64,000 nucleotides of DNA. It comes from Cyclina sinensis (Eukaryota > Mollusca > Bivalvia > Venerida > Veneridae). The notes under the pieces are model-generated. The model did no database searches. It was not told the origin of the DNA and was given only the letters and a program-made list of their open reading frames with translations. The stretch is from the NCBI GenBank assembly GCA_012932295.1, contig JAAONU010000002.1, forward strand, positions 16,715,388 to 16,779,387. The letters are read 5' to 3'. How positions within the stretch are numbered: the stretch's first letter is position 1; every line of letters begins with the position of its first letter. Shown here in pieces: positions 1 to 11,850 of this stretch. The position numbers were made by a program, and so were the translations under genes.

Positions 1-162
1 ACCACTGTTTCACAGTTGTTAACGTCAGACTTTAAATGTTTTACCACTGTTTTACAATTGTTTACGTCAGACGTTAAATGTTTTACCACTGTTTCACAGT
101 TGTTAACGTCAGACTTTAAATGTTTTACCACTGTTTTACAATTGTTTACGTCAGACGTTAAC
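1..162. repeat. Tandem repeat, 42-bp units alternating as an 84-bp pair
   Basis: Four 42-bp units are visible, cut off by the window start. Two variants alternate: one carries CACAGTTGTTAACGTCAGAC and the other TACAATTGTTTACGTCAGAC. The real period is therefore 84 bp, a small higher-order repeat. A 65-residue open frame across it (16-213) is a by-product of the repeat. It probably lies in an intron of the Ly6/TSP1 gene. Confidence 0.85.
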
Positions 163-538
163 ATACTAATGCTTTATTCATTTGTACATGTTTTTATTAA
201 AACAAAAATGTAAACCAGCAAAAAGAGCTTAAAGCCCTTTTCTTATGTCCCTGTGAGTATTAAAACTTATATGTCTCGATTTTTCACAAAATTAGCTGTC
301 GTGTAGCCGTCATGGTTTGGTGATGGGGCTCTCAATTTTATTGTTATAATTTGCAGTTGTCTGTGTTCAGTAATTCCTGACATCAGAACATGACCTTAAG
401 CTCGTCTAAAGTATGGACTTTATTTCATGTACAGTGTCGTTGTTCTTTCAAAAGTCTCCGTTATTTGGACTGATATTTATTTGATAGTTTAACAGCAATT
501 TACGTACATCGTCCATCTGTCTTATATTTTGTGAATAG
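163..538. other. Probable intron, no feature seen
   Basis: AT-rich sequence upstream of the first recognised Ly6 exon. I looked for the exon that should encode the first half of that Ly6 domain (CYxC... pattern) and did not find it. It probably lies before the window. Confidence 0.5.
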
Positions 539-610
539 GTTTGTTACATTGACATGGAGATTTCCTCGGCAGGGTCGATATATTTTAATATGGGATGCAG
601 AGAGCATGCT
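539..610 (+). CDS. Exon, Ly6 domain 1, type b
   Basis: 72 bases, 24 codons, phase 0 at both ends. It lies between the acceptor GTGAATAG and the donor GTAAGT. It encodes VCYIDME..., ending with GCREHA. The other type b exons also read (V/M)CYxx..., then a Cys followed by exactly four residues before the splice: CRDKM, CLDKE, CRSKL. That match is the basis of the call. The preceding type a exon is not in the window. Confidence 0.75.
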
Positions 611-1005
611 GTAAGTATATGCAATCTGTCTTTAAACAGAAGATGTTCATATTACAAGTGCAAACTTTATCACCAGAAAATCACAATGATTATCGAATAT
701 TTGGGTATTATGTAACCACACATGGTCGCTTAGCAAAAGATATCAATGTTTGAAAGCAACTGAAGCGATGTCATTCCGAACAATGAATAGTCAATGCTGA
801 TATAAGATTTCATCACACCTAGTATATTGAGTTTAGTAATCTTTTTAACACTATTACCTGACATTGCATAAATATATCGTTTAAAAACAGTCGTATGATT
901 TATAAAGAAAGGGTTAACTAAAAACGCCAACTGTAAAGAATAATTTTAGAAATTCATATGGATGACGTTTTAGGTTGCATAACCTAACTGATTTTACTAA
1001 CTCAG

Positions 1006-1249
1006 AAATGTAGCCATAGACGTAGGAATGCAGACGAACACTTACTGGACGTTGTCTTGGATTCCTCAAACCAATCAAACACAAGTGTTGCAGAGACTTT
1101 ATCAACAGCAGACGACGTAAAAGACCATGAATTAAACTACTCTAAGCAATCACGTGAACACATCGTTCAACGACGAGACAAGCATTTAACGTGCTCAGTT
1201 TGCTGTAACAGCGGTAACCTTTGCAATGTTAAAGGGTGTGGTCAGTCAG
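1006..1249 (+). CDS. Exon, Ly6 domain 1, type c
   Basis: Begins K-C after the acceptor AACTCAG, as other type c exons do (KC, KC, QC). It ends with CSVCCNSGNLCN, the CC....CN signature that closes Ly6/uPAR three-finger domains. A hydrophilic stretch of about 60 residues between the first Cys and this signature is longer than usual. The 3' end is ambiguous. CAG|GCAAGT would be a GC-AG donor ending at 1249; a weaker GT donor (G|GTCAGT) would end the exon at 1240. Both leave phase 1. Confidence 0.7.
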
Positions 1250-1824
1250 GCAAGTCGATTTTAGCAAATGAATTAGATTCCATAGCATAAATTTTGTACT
1301 TTGTTTATCAATATGTATTCTGGCGGGAAGCACATGCATGATATATGCATGTGAACGTTTACAAAGGTGGAGACTTGAATGTTGTAACTACTAGCGTGTA
1401 CGACGCTCGTTTAAGTAACAATCCAGTGGAGAGGTCCGCGAAGTTAGCATAGACATCGAAGATGGAAGTTTAACATTGAGTATCAGGCTGTGTAAAGAGC
1501 AAGCTGTGATATTCATTTAACGTTATTTCTAACCCTGTTCGAGCGGTACTTACCTATCTTTGTGCTTACTTGATATTCATCTCAATGTTGACTTTCAAAC
1601 TTCGATCTTTAATTTTACGCACATCATTAAAAATAGTTCTTTTTAGTCATTTTGCTTACTTTTAGCAAGGTTATATTAATTATACAGCTTTGCCGAATAG
1701 TATGACATTCTCTTTTTCTATATTTACATAATGGTGTACCAGAAACATTCTCGTAAATGTTTACGCGTTATGTATTGTTTATCATATATTTAATGTTTCT
1801 ACGTTTACGTTAAACATTTTTTAG

Positions 1825-1988
1825 GTTTTATGCAGACTAGAGGACCGATCTGTTATGCATGTGACCAGCAGTTAGGTCCCAACAGTTGTCAAGAAATAAA
1901 GGTGTGTGGAAGGGATGAGATGTGTTACATAGAAGAAGTGAATATGGCCCAGATCACATTTTATCACACCACATGCCGGAGTAAATTA
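1825..1988 (+). CDS. Exon, Ly6 domain 2, types a and b fused
   Basis: Phase 1 start after TTTTTTAG, phase 0 end before GTAGGT. It encodes GPICYACDQQLGPNSCQEIK, then VCGRDEMCYIEEV and TTCRSKL. In later Ly6 copies these two halves are separate exons with an intron at the position equivalent to GRDE/MCY. Here they are continuous, so the intron was lost or never gained in this copy. Confidence 0.8.
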
Positions 1989-2736
1989 GTAGGTTTTCGA
2001 AGTTCTTATTTGCTTTTCTAGTTTTAGAATAGATTGTTTGGATCTTTTTGTGACATTTTTTTTCAGGAACCATGCAAACTATGTAACTTTAATGTTGATT
2101 TGCCCTTCAATTTAAACTGACTTAAATTTGAAAATTTAGCATTGAAGTTTTGTGGGTTGTTTTACTGCTGCGATCATAGTCTTTAGTAATGTCAAAAAAT
2201 ATTCATGCTGCAACAGTTTATTTTATTATACCTCAATTTCATTTACAATGTTAATCGTCCATAGGCCACCGTGACATATAAGTACTGTCAGAAAAAATGT
2301 ACTGTCGGAAAAATACTGTCACCCGCTACAAATTATACTGGACCATTCGCACATGCGCAATATCTATTTTTATATTTCCGTTGTAAACAGACGACAATAA
2401 TGGCAAGCAATAAACGTTTTAAAGTTTTAAGTTGAAAAACGTTGTACATGGTTTGAATAGTTTTTCGGTATTATAATAGAATAAATGTTAAATGTCTGGC
2501 TTCGCCTCGGTTGACAGTATTTCCTCAAGTTGACAATTTTACCGTCACCCTGTCAGACATGTAATATTTATATAATACCATAAGGGATATTTTATTTGTT
2601 CTTTCACTGTTTATACTTCAGATACAGCGTGCAGGTATATTTAAACGTGTTATTCTCTACATGTATTTAAGTTTATTTATCGTCGGTACCGCTTGCTCAT
2701 ATGACCGACGCCCCTTGCAGAGATTAGTTATTTTAT

Positions 2737-2943
2737 GTTGTGAGGGTTAGTGCAAGATACAGAAAGCATTCCATTCCAGTGACACCCCTGGTTCTTTTGC
2801 ATGCTCAGCGTACAGCACTGATACATGAGACCTCGGTTTAACATCTCATCCGAAAGACAATTAGTAATGTTAATGGAGGAACGGGGGATCGATCTCGCGA
2901 CCCCCGTCCAGCCTGTTACCACTAGAGCACTGAATCTGCTCCT
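2737..2943 (-). mobile_element. tRNA-derived SINE
   Basis: Read on the - strand, the element starts near 2943 with a pol III A-box-like stretch (CTCTAGTGGTAACAGGC), followed by a B-box-like GCGAGATCGATCCCC. The body ends near TTGTGAGGGTTAG (plus-strand sense). A second, diverged copy in the same orientation lies at 49385-49632. It sits in an intron. Confidence 0.65.
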
Positions 2944-3093
2944 AAGCGTGTCATTAAGTGCAAGATTCGTCAGTTATAACACAACGGATGCTACCTGACC
3001 TCTACGTCAGGCAAGAACTATTTACAGCAAGAATTCGAGTATGGATGCACACTCTGACCTAAGGTGCATGTTAGAATAGATATTGCAAAATCT

Positions 3094-3152
3094 CAAGAAG
3101 AAGAAAAAAGAAAGAAAGAAGAAAAGAAAGAAAGAGGAAAAGAAAGAAAAAC
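3094..3152. repeat. Purine tract (AAGAAAG-type)
   Basis: About 60 bases of almost pure A/G with AAGAAAG and AAAGAAAGAGG repeats, in an intron. No function can be read from it. Confidence 0.8.
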
Positions 3153-3240
3153 GTGCTATAGGAATAGTTTATCGAAATACTTGTAATGCTTTTTTTTCGA
3201 TGTAGCTGAAACACGTTCATGGTTTATTTACTTGTTTAAG

Positions 3241-3412
3241 AAATGTCTGGAAAGCAACATGGTGATAGTTAAATCGTCTGGAATACTTATTGGAAGAGAT
3301 GTACAAGATTACAGGTACACCGAACGAAACGAGAGTAACGTGATACAAAGACGTTCACAAGAGGATGCGAAAGGCTGTTGTAATGGTGATATGTGTAACA
3401 CAGTTCTGCCAC
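3241..3412 (+). CDS. Exon, Ly6 domain 2, type c
   Basis: Begins KCLESN after the acceptor TTGTTTAAG and ends KGCCNGDMCNTVLP at a GTGAGT donor, phase 1. The CC....CN motif closes the domain started by exon 1825-1988. The next exon is TSP1, joined in phase. Confidence 0.8.
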
Positions 3413-3507
3413 GTGAGTTAATAAAGGTCTTCGTTTTAACTTAACTTTTAAATAAGTAGTTCTAGTTCAGTTCAGGGCAAGAACTTAACCAAGGTGGCCA
3501 TAGGCCT

Positions 3508-3952
3508 ACCACGTGATATATGATGTCATTTAGACTATCGCGACTAGCATTATTTTGACTCGATTTGAAGGAGAAAACTGCTGTATTTTATTTCTTCATC
3601 AATTATAATGGTACATAGCGCATGCGAAACGGAATAATATGTCTTACATACTGGTCCTGGTGATTCATTTGTCAGATATACAGAATTTTCTAACATTCGG
3701 GAAAACTGATGTGCTTTTCGCGATAGCAAACGTATTATTACAAACTCTTTATTTCCTGAATGTTCAGAAAAACTGTACATCTGGCAAAAGAATCATTAGG
3801 ACCTGTATGTTAAGCACAAATTTCCGCCTCGCATGCACTATGCCCTCTTTAAATTGATGTAGAAATAAAATATTTACAGCAGTTTTCTCCTCCGAATCGA
3901 GTCGAGATAATGCTGCTCGCGATAGCCTAAATGACATCATATACCACGTGGT
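3508..3952. mobile_element. Fold-back element (MITE-like), about 445 bp
   Basis: Two arms of about 130 bases are inverted copies of each other: 3508-3640 against 3820-3952. The outer ends read ACCACGTG and the complement; shared inner blocks include ATGATGTCATTTAG and GGAGAAAACTGCTGTA. The central 180 bases have no recognised coding capacity. It is probably a non-autonomous DNA transposon in the intron before the TSP1 exon. No clear target duplication was found. Confidence 0.75.
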
Positions 3953-4202
3953 ATAGCAACCCTGTTAACATCTAAATGTAACATTATCTGTTCCTTACAA
4001 CCTTGCCGATTTGTCTTCCGAAAATAGGATTGTATGTATTTCAATGATCTAATAAAATTAATCTACGTTGTGGAAATATTCCAACAATAATAGACAAGTA
4101 TGAAAAAAATCATTAAACATTATTTTTAAAATAAACAATGTCATAGTGAGGTTCATCTGCAAGTAACAATTAATCAAAGTTCAGATGTGCAGTAATTTAA
4201 CA

Positions 4203-4450
4203 ATGAGGGTTTTAGCCCGAGTGGTTAAATTGCAAGCATGTGACATGATGAATGTTCCTTTGTTGGAATCGACATGGTGCGCCAAGTACAAGATGACGTC
4301 GTGATGGTGTTGCGTTGTGGTATATTATCTCGCAGAATATACTATGGCTGACATCTTTCTCTCCTTATGACGTTGCAAAGTATCATATTACAATTCTAAT
4401 TAGGAGGCAGGACGTTCATCTCTTGTCCTGGTAACTGCAGAAATAAACGA
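4203..4450 (+). mobile_element. Possible tRNA-type SINE
   Basis: TAGCCCGAGTGGTTAAATTG resembles the A-box region of tRNA-Ser/Leu. A weak B-box-like TTGGAATCGAC follows about 50 bases later, then a roughly 180-base body ending in AT-rich AATGAATAACG. Only one copy is visible, so the call rests on the promoter-like boxes. Confidence 0.35.
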
Positions 4451-4553
4451 ACGAATGAATAACGATTGAAGTTTAAACACATGTCAGTTATAGCAGTGTC
4501 CTTGAAACACCAATATGGCGTCATTCATCACATAAACATTATCTTATTTGCAG

Positions 4554-4733
4554 AAAATGGGAACTGGGGTCCATGGGCTGCATGGGGTGTGTGTAGCGCT
4601 TCATGTGGATACAACGGTATCCGACACAGGTACAGAAGATGCGAGTTTCCTCCACCTGACTTTGGCGGTCTTCCATGCATCGGGGACAACACGGAGATAG
4701 ATGTCACATGTGCAAATTCAGATTGTCAACAAG
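4554..4733 (+). CDS. Exon, TSP1 domain 1
   Basis: A complete thrombospondin type-1 repeat in one 1-1 phase exon. It has WGPWAAWGVCSASC, then GIRHRYRRC and three further Cys (LPC, VTC, NSDC): six cysteines and the W-x2-W-x2-(W)-x2-C start typical of TSP1. TSP1 modules bind matrix or glycans outside the cell, and the W-x-x-W motif can carry C-mannose. Acceptor TTTGCAG, donor G|GTTTGT. Confidence 0.92.
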
Positions 4734-5439
4734 GTTTGTTCAGCAAGCAGTATCTTGAAATTCCTTATATGAATTGACCTTCAGACGAAGAAAGTTTGAT
4801 TTTTTTTTTTTGACAATGAAATTCTTTCGCAGTTTTGTTTGTTTATAAAAGCAACTACACTGCACAAATTGTTAAAAATATCCTACAAATGACAACTGCA
4901 GAGTTTCAATGAAATAGAGACTTTGGCCGAGGACACAACTCATAGGCTGATAATCAACTGAAAAGATAAAAGATAAAAACGACATAATGACTTTAGGGGC
5001 TTTATAAAAGTTTTGAGAAATTCTCGAAGTTCAAATATGACCTTGTTTATATTAAAAAAGTGGAGTCTAACGAATATGAGTATGATTTTGATTGCAGAGT
5101 TCAGGCAGAAAGGTCGTTTACCATAGAATTGTTGCAGTTGATACCTTTGCACAACGATCAGAAAGTGCTTAATGAAAGACCAGTGGGTCTGTAAATACGA
5201 GAAAAAACGATTTCTGAGATCTCTTAATACGCCTTGAAATATTAAAGCTCGTGTACAACGGTGCGAATAAGGCGATTAAACTGGACTAATGGCGACCTTT
5301 TGCTCCACATTTCCCGCAGTCACTTACGTGTCCCTGACCTGTCAGTCAACAGTCACATGGCATTTGCCCTCCAAACGATCTTAATTTTACCTAAAATCCC
5401 TGAAAACGACAGAAGAATGTATATTTCAGAAACTTACAG

Positions 5440-5870
5440 TGTCCTTTTAGTGCGAAAATACAAAGACACGAAAACACGATGCGAGGACGCTGTATTACTA
5501 TGCGACAGCACGAAAACACGATGATAAAACGTCCTACTAATATCGCATTTTCGCATCGTGGTGTCGTAGCTTCGCATGGTATTTTCTCGTCTTATCGTTG
5601 TTTCGCCTTGCAAGTTGAATGGGTGAAGTTACAAAAACACGATGCAAAGTTGTGGTAACACGGTGCAAAGATCGCGACAACACAATGCAAAAGTGCAATA
5701 TTAATAGCCCTTTCTCGCGTCGTGTTTTCGTGCTGTTGCATCGTAATTTCGGGTCCTCGCTTTGTATTTTCGTGTTTTTGCATCGTGTTTTCGTACTTTC
5801 TCGTTTAGGGCGGCAAAGGGAAACTACGATGTTCCTAACGGGACACCGTAGAAACTGAATAGAGACGGCT
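5440..5870. repeat. Inverted dispersed repeat built on the motif ACGAAAACACGATGC
   Basis: At 5460-5530 the motif CGAAAACACGATG recurs on the + strand. From 5700 to 5800 its complement (GCATCGTGTTTTCG) recurs, so the segment can fold back. It ends with GGACACCGTAG near 5850. Several frames stay open across it on both strands because of the biased motif; none looks like a protein. It lies in the intron after the first TSP1 exon. Confidence 0.6.
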
Positions 5871-5995
5871 AAATATTGCAAAGAGTTTTTTTTCCACTTT
5901 GTCTTTTTTGTCTAGAGTATTCCATTTGAATTTTGTATATAATATGGCAATTTTTTAATTGTTCACGTCATAAAAAGATGATTTAACTTTTTTAG

Positions 5996-6072
5996 GAATG
6001 GTGTGCCTTAATTGCCAAGGTTCTGTGACTCCAAAGACATGTAATTACGTGGAGATTTGTGGTCCCAACTCG
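5996..6072 (+). CDS. Exon, Ly6 domain 3, type a
   Basis: Starts in phase 1 after CTTTTTTAG, completing a Gly codon with the last base of the TSP1 exon. It reads MVCLNCQGSVTPKTCNYVEI, then CGPNS at a GTGTGT donor, phase 0. The CxxC...C...C spacing matches the other type a exons. Confidence 0.8.
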
Positions 6073-6353
6073 GTGTGTTTGAATTATTTATTTATTTAAC
6101 AAACAATAAAGTTGAATTCTTTTTAAACAGACTTAGCACAGATAAGCTGAATAAGGCAGTGTGTCACATTTGTAAGCTGAATGTAAAAGTAATACACTGC
6201 TAAACATTACTCCTTGCTTAGAAATTTTATCATGTGTTACTATTTCAGCTTTATGAAGCGAATAAGTTCTTTTCAAAATAATGATATTTAATTTTGAATC
6301 ATAAATTTTATCTTCTGTATTATGCTCTTAAAACGTGTCCTTATATCTGCTAG

Positions 6354-6425
6354 GTATGCTACTTGGACCAGTACGTCAATCATGTTGGTGAGGTAAGGTA
6401 TCAAAGTGGATGCCGGGATAAAATG
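6354..6425 (+). CDS. Exon, Ly6 domain 3, type b
   Basis: 72 bases, same length and phase (0-0) as exon 539-610. It encodes VCYLDQYVNHVGEVRYQSGC then RDKM, between acceptor CTGCTAG and donor GTACGT. Confidence 0.8.
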
Positions 6426-7159
6426 GTACGTAAGACTTCTTTTTTCTTCTCATTAATCATATAACTTCATATACTGATAGTGCATAACACCGTGATGAAA
6501 ACACGAAAAAACTATCTTAAAATAAAACTGCATTAATTTTTGTCAGCTGTGTATCTTGTGCTAAATAGCTGACTCGAGATTGAATTTTGTACAAAATATA
6601 TCAACACATTACGACAGTACTGGGATTGAGATAAGGAAGGACAAAATAACTTATGCCATAATGACCTTAAGTACTCAGAATCATTTAATGCGTTTTTTAT
6701 GACCTTTAATCAATTATAGGTTTGAAATTATTGAAATACAGAATGTTTTAATGTTTGTCACTTCAGTATTTCAAACAATAACCCCGTTGTCCTTTCACTT
6801 TATTATTATATTCACCGTCTATGACTTAGTTACGTAAACATAAATATAACAACATAATGAAATATCAGCTTGATAACAGGCATTCCTCGCAAAACTGGCA
6901 ATTATGGAAAGAACATAGTTTTTTTATAGAAAAAGTAAATTACTCTCAACACCACAAATGGTCAATAAAACGTGTTTATTATGTTAGATGTATATTTTGT
7001 TGCAAATTGAATTAATAATTGTGTTTTTGTAACTGCTTGATCATTGTTTTGAAGATGTTTTTCCCAGACATGCGAATAATTCTCTTATTTATCGTAATAA
7101 ATGGTTTAGTCTATTTACACATCACCAAAATCTGTTCAAAAACTTATAACTATTACAGA

Positions 7160-8656
7160 ATTTCAGTAAATCTCTTTTAATGCCTTGGAGAAAGATAAAG
7201 AGTAATCGGACCGCTAGGCCCCTAACTCATGTCCCCTTCATATGTCTTGATCCCTTTGAAAGTGTTCTAAATCATTTAGTAGAAACTTTCAACTTTCAAA
7301 AGAAACTTAACATTATTTGGAAAAGTCACAGTCTTAAAATCTTTAGTTTTTCAAAATTTGTAATTTATTTATTGCATTACCAAATCCTCCAGACGAATTA
7401 GTTAAATCTTTAGAAACAATGGCGTATAAATTTTTTGTGGAACAATGGTCCTGACAGGGTCAAAAGAGAGGTTGCGATTAAACAAGTACAATTTGGTGGA
7501 TTAGGTATGCCGAATTTAAATTCTTTTATTTGTAGTCTTAAAATTAATTGGTTAAGAAAACTTCTTTTAGTAACGGAAGATGAAAGTTGGTCCACCCTTG
7601 CAAATATCAATATAAATAAATTAGTCAAACTTGGTTCTTTTTACATTTCAACAATTGTTAAAAATGTACCAAATCCGTTCTGGAAAGATGTATTAAATAG
7701 CTGGCAAAAATATTGTAAAAGTTTGAAAATAGAAAAGTTATCAGAAATTCTTTTTTCCCCACTATGGTATAATGAACATTTTTTTTAATAAATCCATTTT
7801 GTTAAAAACGTGGTATGAAAAAAACATTTTATACGTTATAGACTTGATAAATAATGAAGGCAATTTTTATACTTTTATGGAATTTAAAACAACATATAAT
7901 ATTCAAGGAACCTTTTTAGACTATTATAGGTTAATTGGGAACATTCCTGCCGAGTGGAAAAAGCTTATACAAGATAAAAGGTCAGAAACATTACAACAAA
8001 AAACCAGCCTATGTACGACACCTTATTTAGCTCAACTAATTAAAAATAAAAAAGGCTGCAAACACTTTTATGAAGTTATAGCTAAAACAAACCATATAAC
8101 ATTGCCGGTAAAATGGTTTAACGAAATAGGTGAAATAGAAGAAACAGTTTATAAAAACATATGTAAAAATTTAACGGAAATACACGAAATCAAGTTAAAG
8201 GACTTTCAATTTAAACTTAACAATAAAATAATAGTTACAAAATCATTTTTGTATAAAATTAATAAAATTAGAAATAATGAATGTTCATACTGTAACGCCG
8301 AGATAGAAACCATTAATCATCTATTTTTTAACTGTACAAAGGTTAAGAATTTTTTACTAACTGTAAAATATTGGTTAAAAAATCAGTGTGAAATTGAAAT
8401 TGGTAATCAGTTTAATCTCTTTATCTTTTCTATTGATACAAACTCCTTAGCAGGAAGATACACGTCTTTATGTTTAAAATATTATATTTATAAAACCAAG
8501 TTCAAAGAGAACGCGCAATTTCATTTAACTAGTGGACTTTTTAAATTATATTTGAAACAAAAATTGCAGACTCTGAAAAGTATTTTCTCTAATAATGGTA
8601 AGCTCGATTGTTTTAATAACAATTTTGGACTACTTTTGGAAAAACTTTCAGAGTAA
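7160..8656 (+). mobile_element. 5'-truncated, frameshifted LINE (reverse transcriptase C-terminal part)
   Basis: The longest piece (7772-8656, about 294 codons) contains CSYCNAEIETINHLFFNC, a C-x2-C-x8-H-x4-C pattern of the zf-RVT finger found after the reverse transcriptase of L1/Tx1-type LINEs. A preceding piece (7435-7788) contains FGGLGMPNLNSF, also typical of the RT thumb and C-terminal region. Frames break near 7330-7430 and in the T run at 7780-7787. The RT catalytic part and any endonuclease are absent. It lies in the 3.7-kb intron between Ly6 exons 6354-6425 and 10087-10201. It is inactive. Confidence 0.8.
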
Positions 8657-10086
8657 CCAGGTACCTGGCAAAAATTTCTGTGTCCCGTAAAATAAAATCG
8701 TAAATATTAAATATAAAAGAAAAAGTAATATAACCAATTAAAAACCTTACTGACTGAAACATCTAACAAATTTGAACAATGTTACAAATATGAACAATGT
8801 TACAGTACACCATCGTTTAAAAATGGACCTCGTTTCTTTTCAAATTATTGTTTGTTTGGTTTTTTTTAGTTTTTTATATGTTATTTCATTATATATAAAA
8901 CTGTTTCGGGTCTCTAACATTATATTATATGTTTTTCTATTCTTATATTGATAATTTATTAGTATAACACTTTGTAAGGCATACAGGGGATGGTTCCCCG
9001 ACCCCTGATACGCCTACGACGGGGATAATAAATGGGGTTACCCGAAAGGGGCCCGAAACGGAAAAAAAAAAGAAACTTTCAACATAACGACACAATAGGA
9101 AGAGAACGTGCATTTCTGCTGCGTTGGGTTCAAAATTTTAATGTCAATATATTACCATTGTGTCAATATATTACCATTCGCCCGTCATTTTTTGAACTTC
9201 CTTTGCTTGGAAGAAACATTGAGAAAATCACCGTTATTGACTGAATGTCCAATTCGAAGGTCACAGGGGAAGAAGATTATGGATCACGGCCTTTAAAAAT
9301 GATATTGCTGTTTCTGATTATTATTGATTATACAATATAGGTATGGCCCTTTCTGTGGTCAGTTCTTCATTGGCTAATCCGGACAACTCCACTAAAACAT
9401 ACGGTTGCATTAAGCCAAACTAAACACAAATATTCGTGCCAAGCCTAGATATGCATGTCGTTGGCATTTTCCGGCCCTTGATCTTTAGCAGACATTTGAT
9501 CTTTATACATTCAATTAATCAATGAATGCGCTATTTATCTTGTACCATTGGTCCAGGTCCAGGCAAACTTCACAGAAGTAAGCAGTGACATGCTTATTTA
9601 TGTGTTGTCGGGATTTTCCGCTTCATTGATTTTCAGTTGGGTGGTTTTTTATTTCTGTAAAACCCTTCGGTGGATTTCAGCCAAGTCTAGTAGCGTTTAA
9701 CTTAACATTTTCTGTTTCATCGACTTTAAGAGGAGTAGTTGCCCTTTATGCATTAAATTTCACAATGTCTGCGTTTTTTCCCCTATACTATCCTGCGTAT
9801 TTTAGTGAAACTTCACAGAAGTAAGCAGTGCTAATCATAGCTTTGAAAATCGTCAACTTTTAGGATGGAGTCAAGTGATGGGAATCGTGTGACAAATTTA
9901 GTTACAAATTTAAAATAGCTTACATATTGAGACTTTGTTATTTATTTGTTTATAAGATCGTATTTAAAAGTTTGACATTGATTTGAGCTGACGGTGTTCA
10001 GTGCAATTATAATTTGCTATACGCAATCAAACTATACGTATGTTTACACATATAAATGTTAAGACACTTGCGAAATTTTTTTAAAG
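8657..10086. other. Remainder of intron; weak duplication
   Basis: AT-rich sequence. TTCACAGAAGTAAGCAGTG occurs twice about 240 bases apart (near 9568 and 9808), with loosely similar text between, suggesting an old tandem duplication. No coding signal. Confidence 0.4.
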
Positions 10087-10201
10087 CAATGTGAAAATGG
10101 TGTGCGGCGGTCGAAGCGGTTTATGATTAATGGAGATTACTTGTCGTGCTCCGAGTGTTGTGTAGGTGATTTGTGTAACAGCCATGGATGCGGTGAACCA
10201 T
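10087..10201 (+). CDS. Exon, Ly6 domain 3, type c
   Basis: Acceptor TTTTTTTAAAG, then Q-C at the position of K-C in other copies. It ends SCSECCVGDLCNSHGCGEP before GTAAGC, phase 1. The CC....CN signature is intact and the 115-base length fits phase 0-1. Confidence 0.8.
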
Positions 10202-10763
10202 GTAAGCCATTTCTTGTTTTAAGACTTTAGAGGAAAGAAAACCAAGACGATAAATGAGGCACAGTCTTGATCGTCAAATGCGGCCATTATCGCAACAAGA
10301 CGCAAGGTGTAATGAATCTAATGTCAAATGAACCTGACCCTTTAACTTTATAGTAAAAATTCTTTACATCGGGAATTTTTGTTTTAACTGCTAAGTCAAG
10401 ACAAGGTTCTAAAAGAACGATTTTCAAAACTATTATGTTGTTATCAGTCTGTAGACATCTCAGAGTAAAGACATCGAAATTATACCGGCAGTAAGTGTTA
10501 CATTTCAGTCGCTGAAAATTAGTCCTTGTATGATAGCAACAAATAAACAACAAAATACTTTCCCTACCATGTTTACAAGTTATGCTACATAGGTGTTAAT
10601 AAAATAATCTTTTTATTTTATAGACGAACACATAAGTTCTGTGTTATTTGAGAGGTTATTGGGTCTTTAAAGGCACATGCCATTTTATATGTATTACAGT
10701 AATTAAAGTAATGTCAACTTGAAGGTAAAAACCTAACCCTCAATACTTGGCGATTTTTCTATC

Positions 10764-11850
10764 TGGGTTAATGTAAACAAAGGTCAAGAGTTATTATATT
10801 TACGTTCTAGTTAATGTAAACTGAGATCAAGAGTTATTATATTTACGATCATGTTAATGTAAAATGAGGTCAAGAGTTATTATATTTACGTTCTAATTAA
10901 TGTAAACTGAGGTCCAGAGTTATTATATTTACGTTGTAGTTAATGTAAACTGAGATCAAGAGATATTAAATTTACGTTCTAGTTAATATAAACTGAGATC
11001 AAGAAATATTATATTTACGTTCTAGTAAATGTAATCTGAGGTTCAGAGTTATTATATTTACGTTCTAGTTAATGTAAACAGATGTCAAGATTTATAATAT
11101 TTACGTTCTGGTTAATGTAAACTAATTTCAAGAGTTATTATATTTAAGTTCTAGTTAATGTAAACTAAGGTCAAGAGATATTATATTTACGTTTTAGTTA
11201 ATGTAAACTAAGGTCGAGAGATATTATATTTACGTTTTAGTTAATGTAAACTAAGGTCGAGAGATATTATATTTACGTTTTAGTTAATGTAAACAGATGT
11301 CAAGATTTATAATATTTACGTTCTGGTTAATGTAAACTAATTTCAAGAGTTATTATATTTAAGTTCTAGTTAATGTAAACTAAGGTCAAGAGATATTATA
11401 TTTACGTTTTAGTTAATGTAAACTAAGGTCGAGAGATATTATATTTACGTTTTAGTTAATGTAAACTAAGGTCGAGAGATATTATATTTACGTTTTAGTT
11501 AATGTAAACTAAGGTCGAGAGATATTATATTTACGTTTTAGTTAATGTAAACTAAGGTCGAGAGATATTATATTTACGTTTTAGTTAATGTAAACTAAGG
11601 TCGAGAGATATTATATTTACGTTTTAGTTAATGTAAACTAAGGTCGAGAGATATTATATTTACGTTTTAGTTAATGTAAACTAAGGTCGAGAGATATTAT
11701 ATTTACGTTTTAGTTAATGTAAACTAAGGTCGAGAGCTATTATATTTACGTTTTAGTTAATGTAAACTAAGGTCGAGAGATATTATATTTACGTTTTAGT
11801 TAATGTAAACTAAGGTCGAGAGATATTATATTTACGTTTTAGTTAATGTT
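10764..11850. repeat. 43-bp satellite array, about 25 copies
   Basis: The unit reads roughly GTAAACTAAGGTCGAGAGAT followed by ATTATATTTACGTTTTAGTTAAT. Copies from 11400 to 11840 are nearly identical and those before 11100 more varied, suggesting recent expansion at the 3' side. Decayed units continue to about 12068, immediately before the next exon. All of it is in the intron between Ly6 domains 3 and 4. Confidence 0.95.

Noticed and set aside
2880..2945. tRNA gene on the minus strand
   Set aside because: Has A- and B-box-like sequences but no complete cloverleaf and is joined to a body shared with another copy, so it is a SINE.
5537..5881. Minus-strand open frame of 114 codons
   Set aside because: Made of repeated KTRCK/KTRRE text from the ACGAAAACACGATGC repeat; a composition artefact.
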